From positions 1-5,253 of the forward strand of contig JAEZHR010000231.1 of the NCBI GenBank assembly GCA_023416415.1: a stretch of 5,253 nt of DNA, read 5' to 3'. The translations under genes were made by a program, and so were the position numbers. This DNA comes from Pseudomonadota bacterium (lineage in GTDB: Bacteria > Pseudomonadota > Gammaproteobacteria > Burkholderiales > Burkholderiaceae_D). Below the pieces are notes generated by a model. The model had not been told where the DNA came from and made no database searches. It saw nothing but the letters and a program-made list of their open reading frames with translations. Each line of letters starts with the position of its first letter. Positions within the stretch are counted from its first letter, which is position 1. Of the stretch, positions 5,131 to 5,253 are shown one piece after another.

Positions 5131-5253
5131 GTCTGACGCGCTGCCGGCGCCTTGTTGGCACAGCGGCAAACCGCCGCGCTCGGTCGCCGATTTGCGTCCG
5201 ACCGAGCGTGGCGGCGTATCATCGCTGTTTGTCTTTCGCACTATCACCGGACC
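5131..5253. other. Intergenic sequence after hexR, no gene seen
   Basis: Besides the hairpin at 5171-5214, the stretch holds a -10-like TATCAT at 5217-5222 on the plus strand. It lacks a convincing -35 at normal distance, so I do not call a promoter. I see no start codon with a Shine-Dalgarno and no open frame with family features before the window ends. Confidence 0.5.
5171..5214 (+). terminator. GC-rich hairpin after hexR, possible terminator
   Basis: The arms 5171-5186 (CCGCCGCGCTCGGTCG) and 5199-5214 (CGACCGAGCGTGGCGG) pair along 16 positions, with 15 Watson-Crick pairs and one G-U wobble, around a 12-base loop. It begins 41 bases after the hexR stop, as expected for the end of a transcript. 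There is no immediate T-tract: the bases that follow read CGTATCATCGCTG, and T-rich runs come only from about 5227. It is therefore not a canonical intrinsic terminator. Confidence 0.45.

Noticed and set aside
5217..5222. TATCAT as a -10 element for a gene to the right
   Set aside because: No acceptable -35 at 16-18 bases and no downstream gene visible in the remaining 31 bases.

Overview
The window is GC-rich throughout, with dense coding and strongly G/C-biased third codon positions. It reads as a chromosomal segment of a proteobacterium that uses the Entner-Doudoroff (ED) pathway. The gene set (Edd, Eda, Pgi and a HexR-type RpiR-family regulator) is typical of beta- and gammaproteobacteria. 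I lean towards a betaproteobacterium because pgi and hexR sit next to each other, but the sequence alone does not settle this.

Layout: two operons diverge from a 253-base control region (2351-2603). Leftwards (minus strand) run edd, 6-phosphogluconate dehydratase (2350 down to 410), and eda, KDPG aldolase. The eda gene starts inside the end of edd and is cut by the left edge of the window at codon 141. Rightwards (plus strand) run pgi, glucose-6-phosphate isomerase (2604-4259), and hexR (4261-5130), separated by one base. After hexR come 123 bases with a strong imperfect hairpin (5171-5214) and no gene I can support.

How the genes fit together: Edd makes 2-keto-3-deoxy-6-phosphogluconate (KDPG), and Eda splits it to pyruvate and glyceraldehyde 3-phosphate. 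Pgi interconverts fructose 6-phosphate and glucose 6-phosphate, so it links gluconeogenic or recycled hexose phosphate to ED entry. HexR-family proteins sense KDPG through a SIS domain. Each promoter region carries a 15-base site resembling the HexR operator as I remember it (TGTAAT-WWW-ATTACA): 2531-2545 before pgi and 2370-2384 before edd. The simplest model is a self-contained KDPG-responsive switch in which HexR controls both divergent operons and its own gene. Zwf, Pgl and Glk, usual partners, are not in the window.

The genes are well-known families, and I see no mobile element, CRISPR array, RNA gene or new multi-gene system. The least explained material is in the divergent control region: a perfect 17-base palindrome on the presumed pgi -10 element, a 48-base imperfect inverted repeat, a heptamer TACGCAT present three times, and a pgi leader with no visible Shine-Dalgarno but an anti-Shine-Dalgarno-like CCTCCTT. 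Edd also has an unusual C-terminal tail of about 43 residues.
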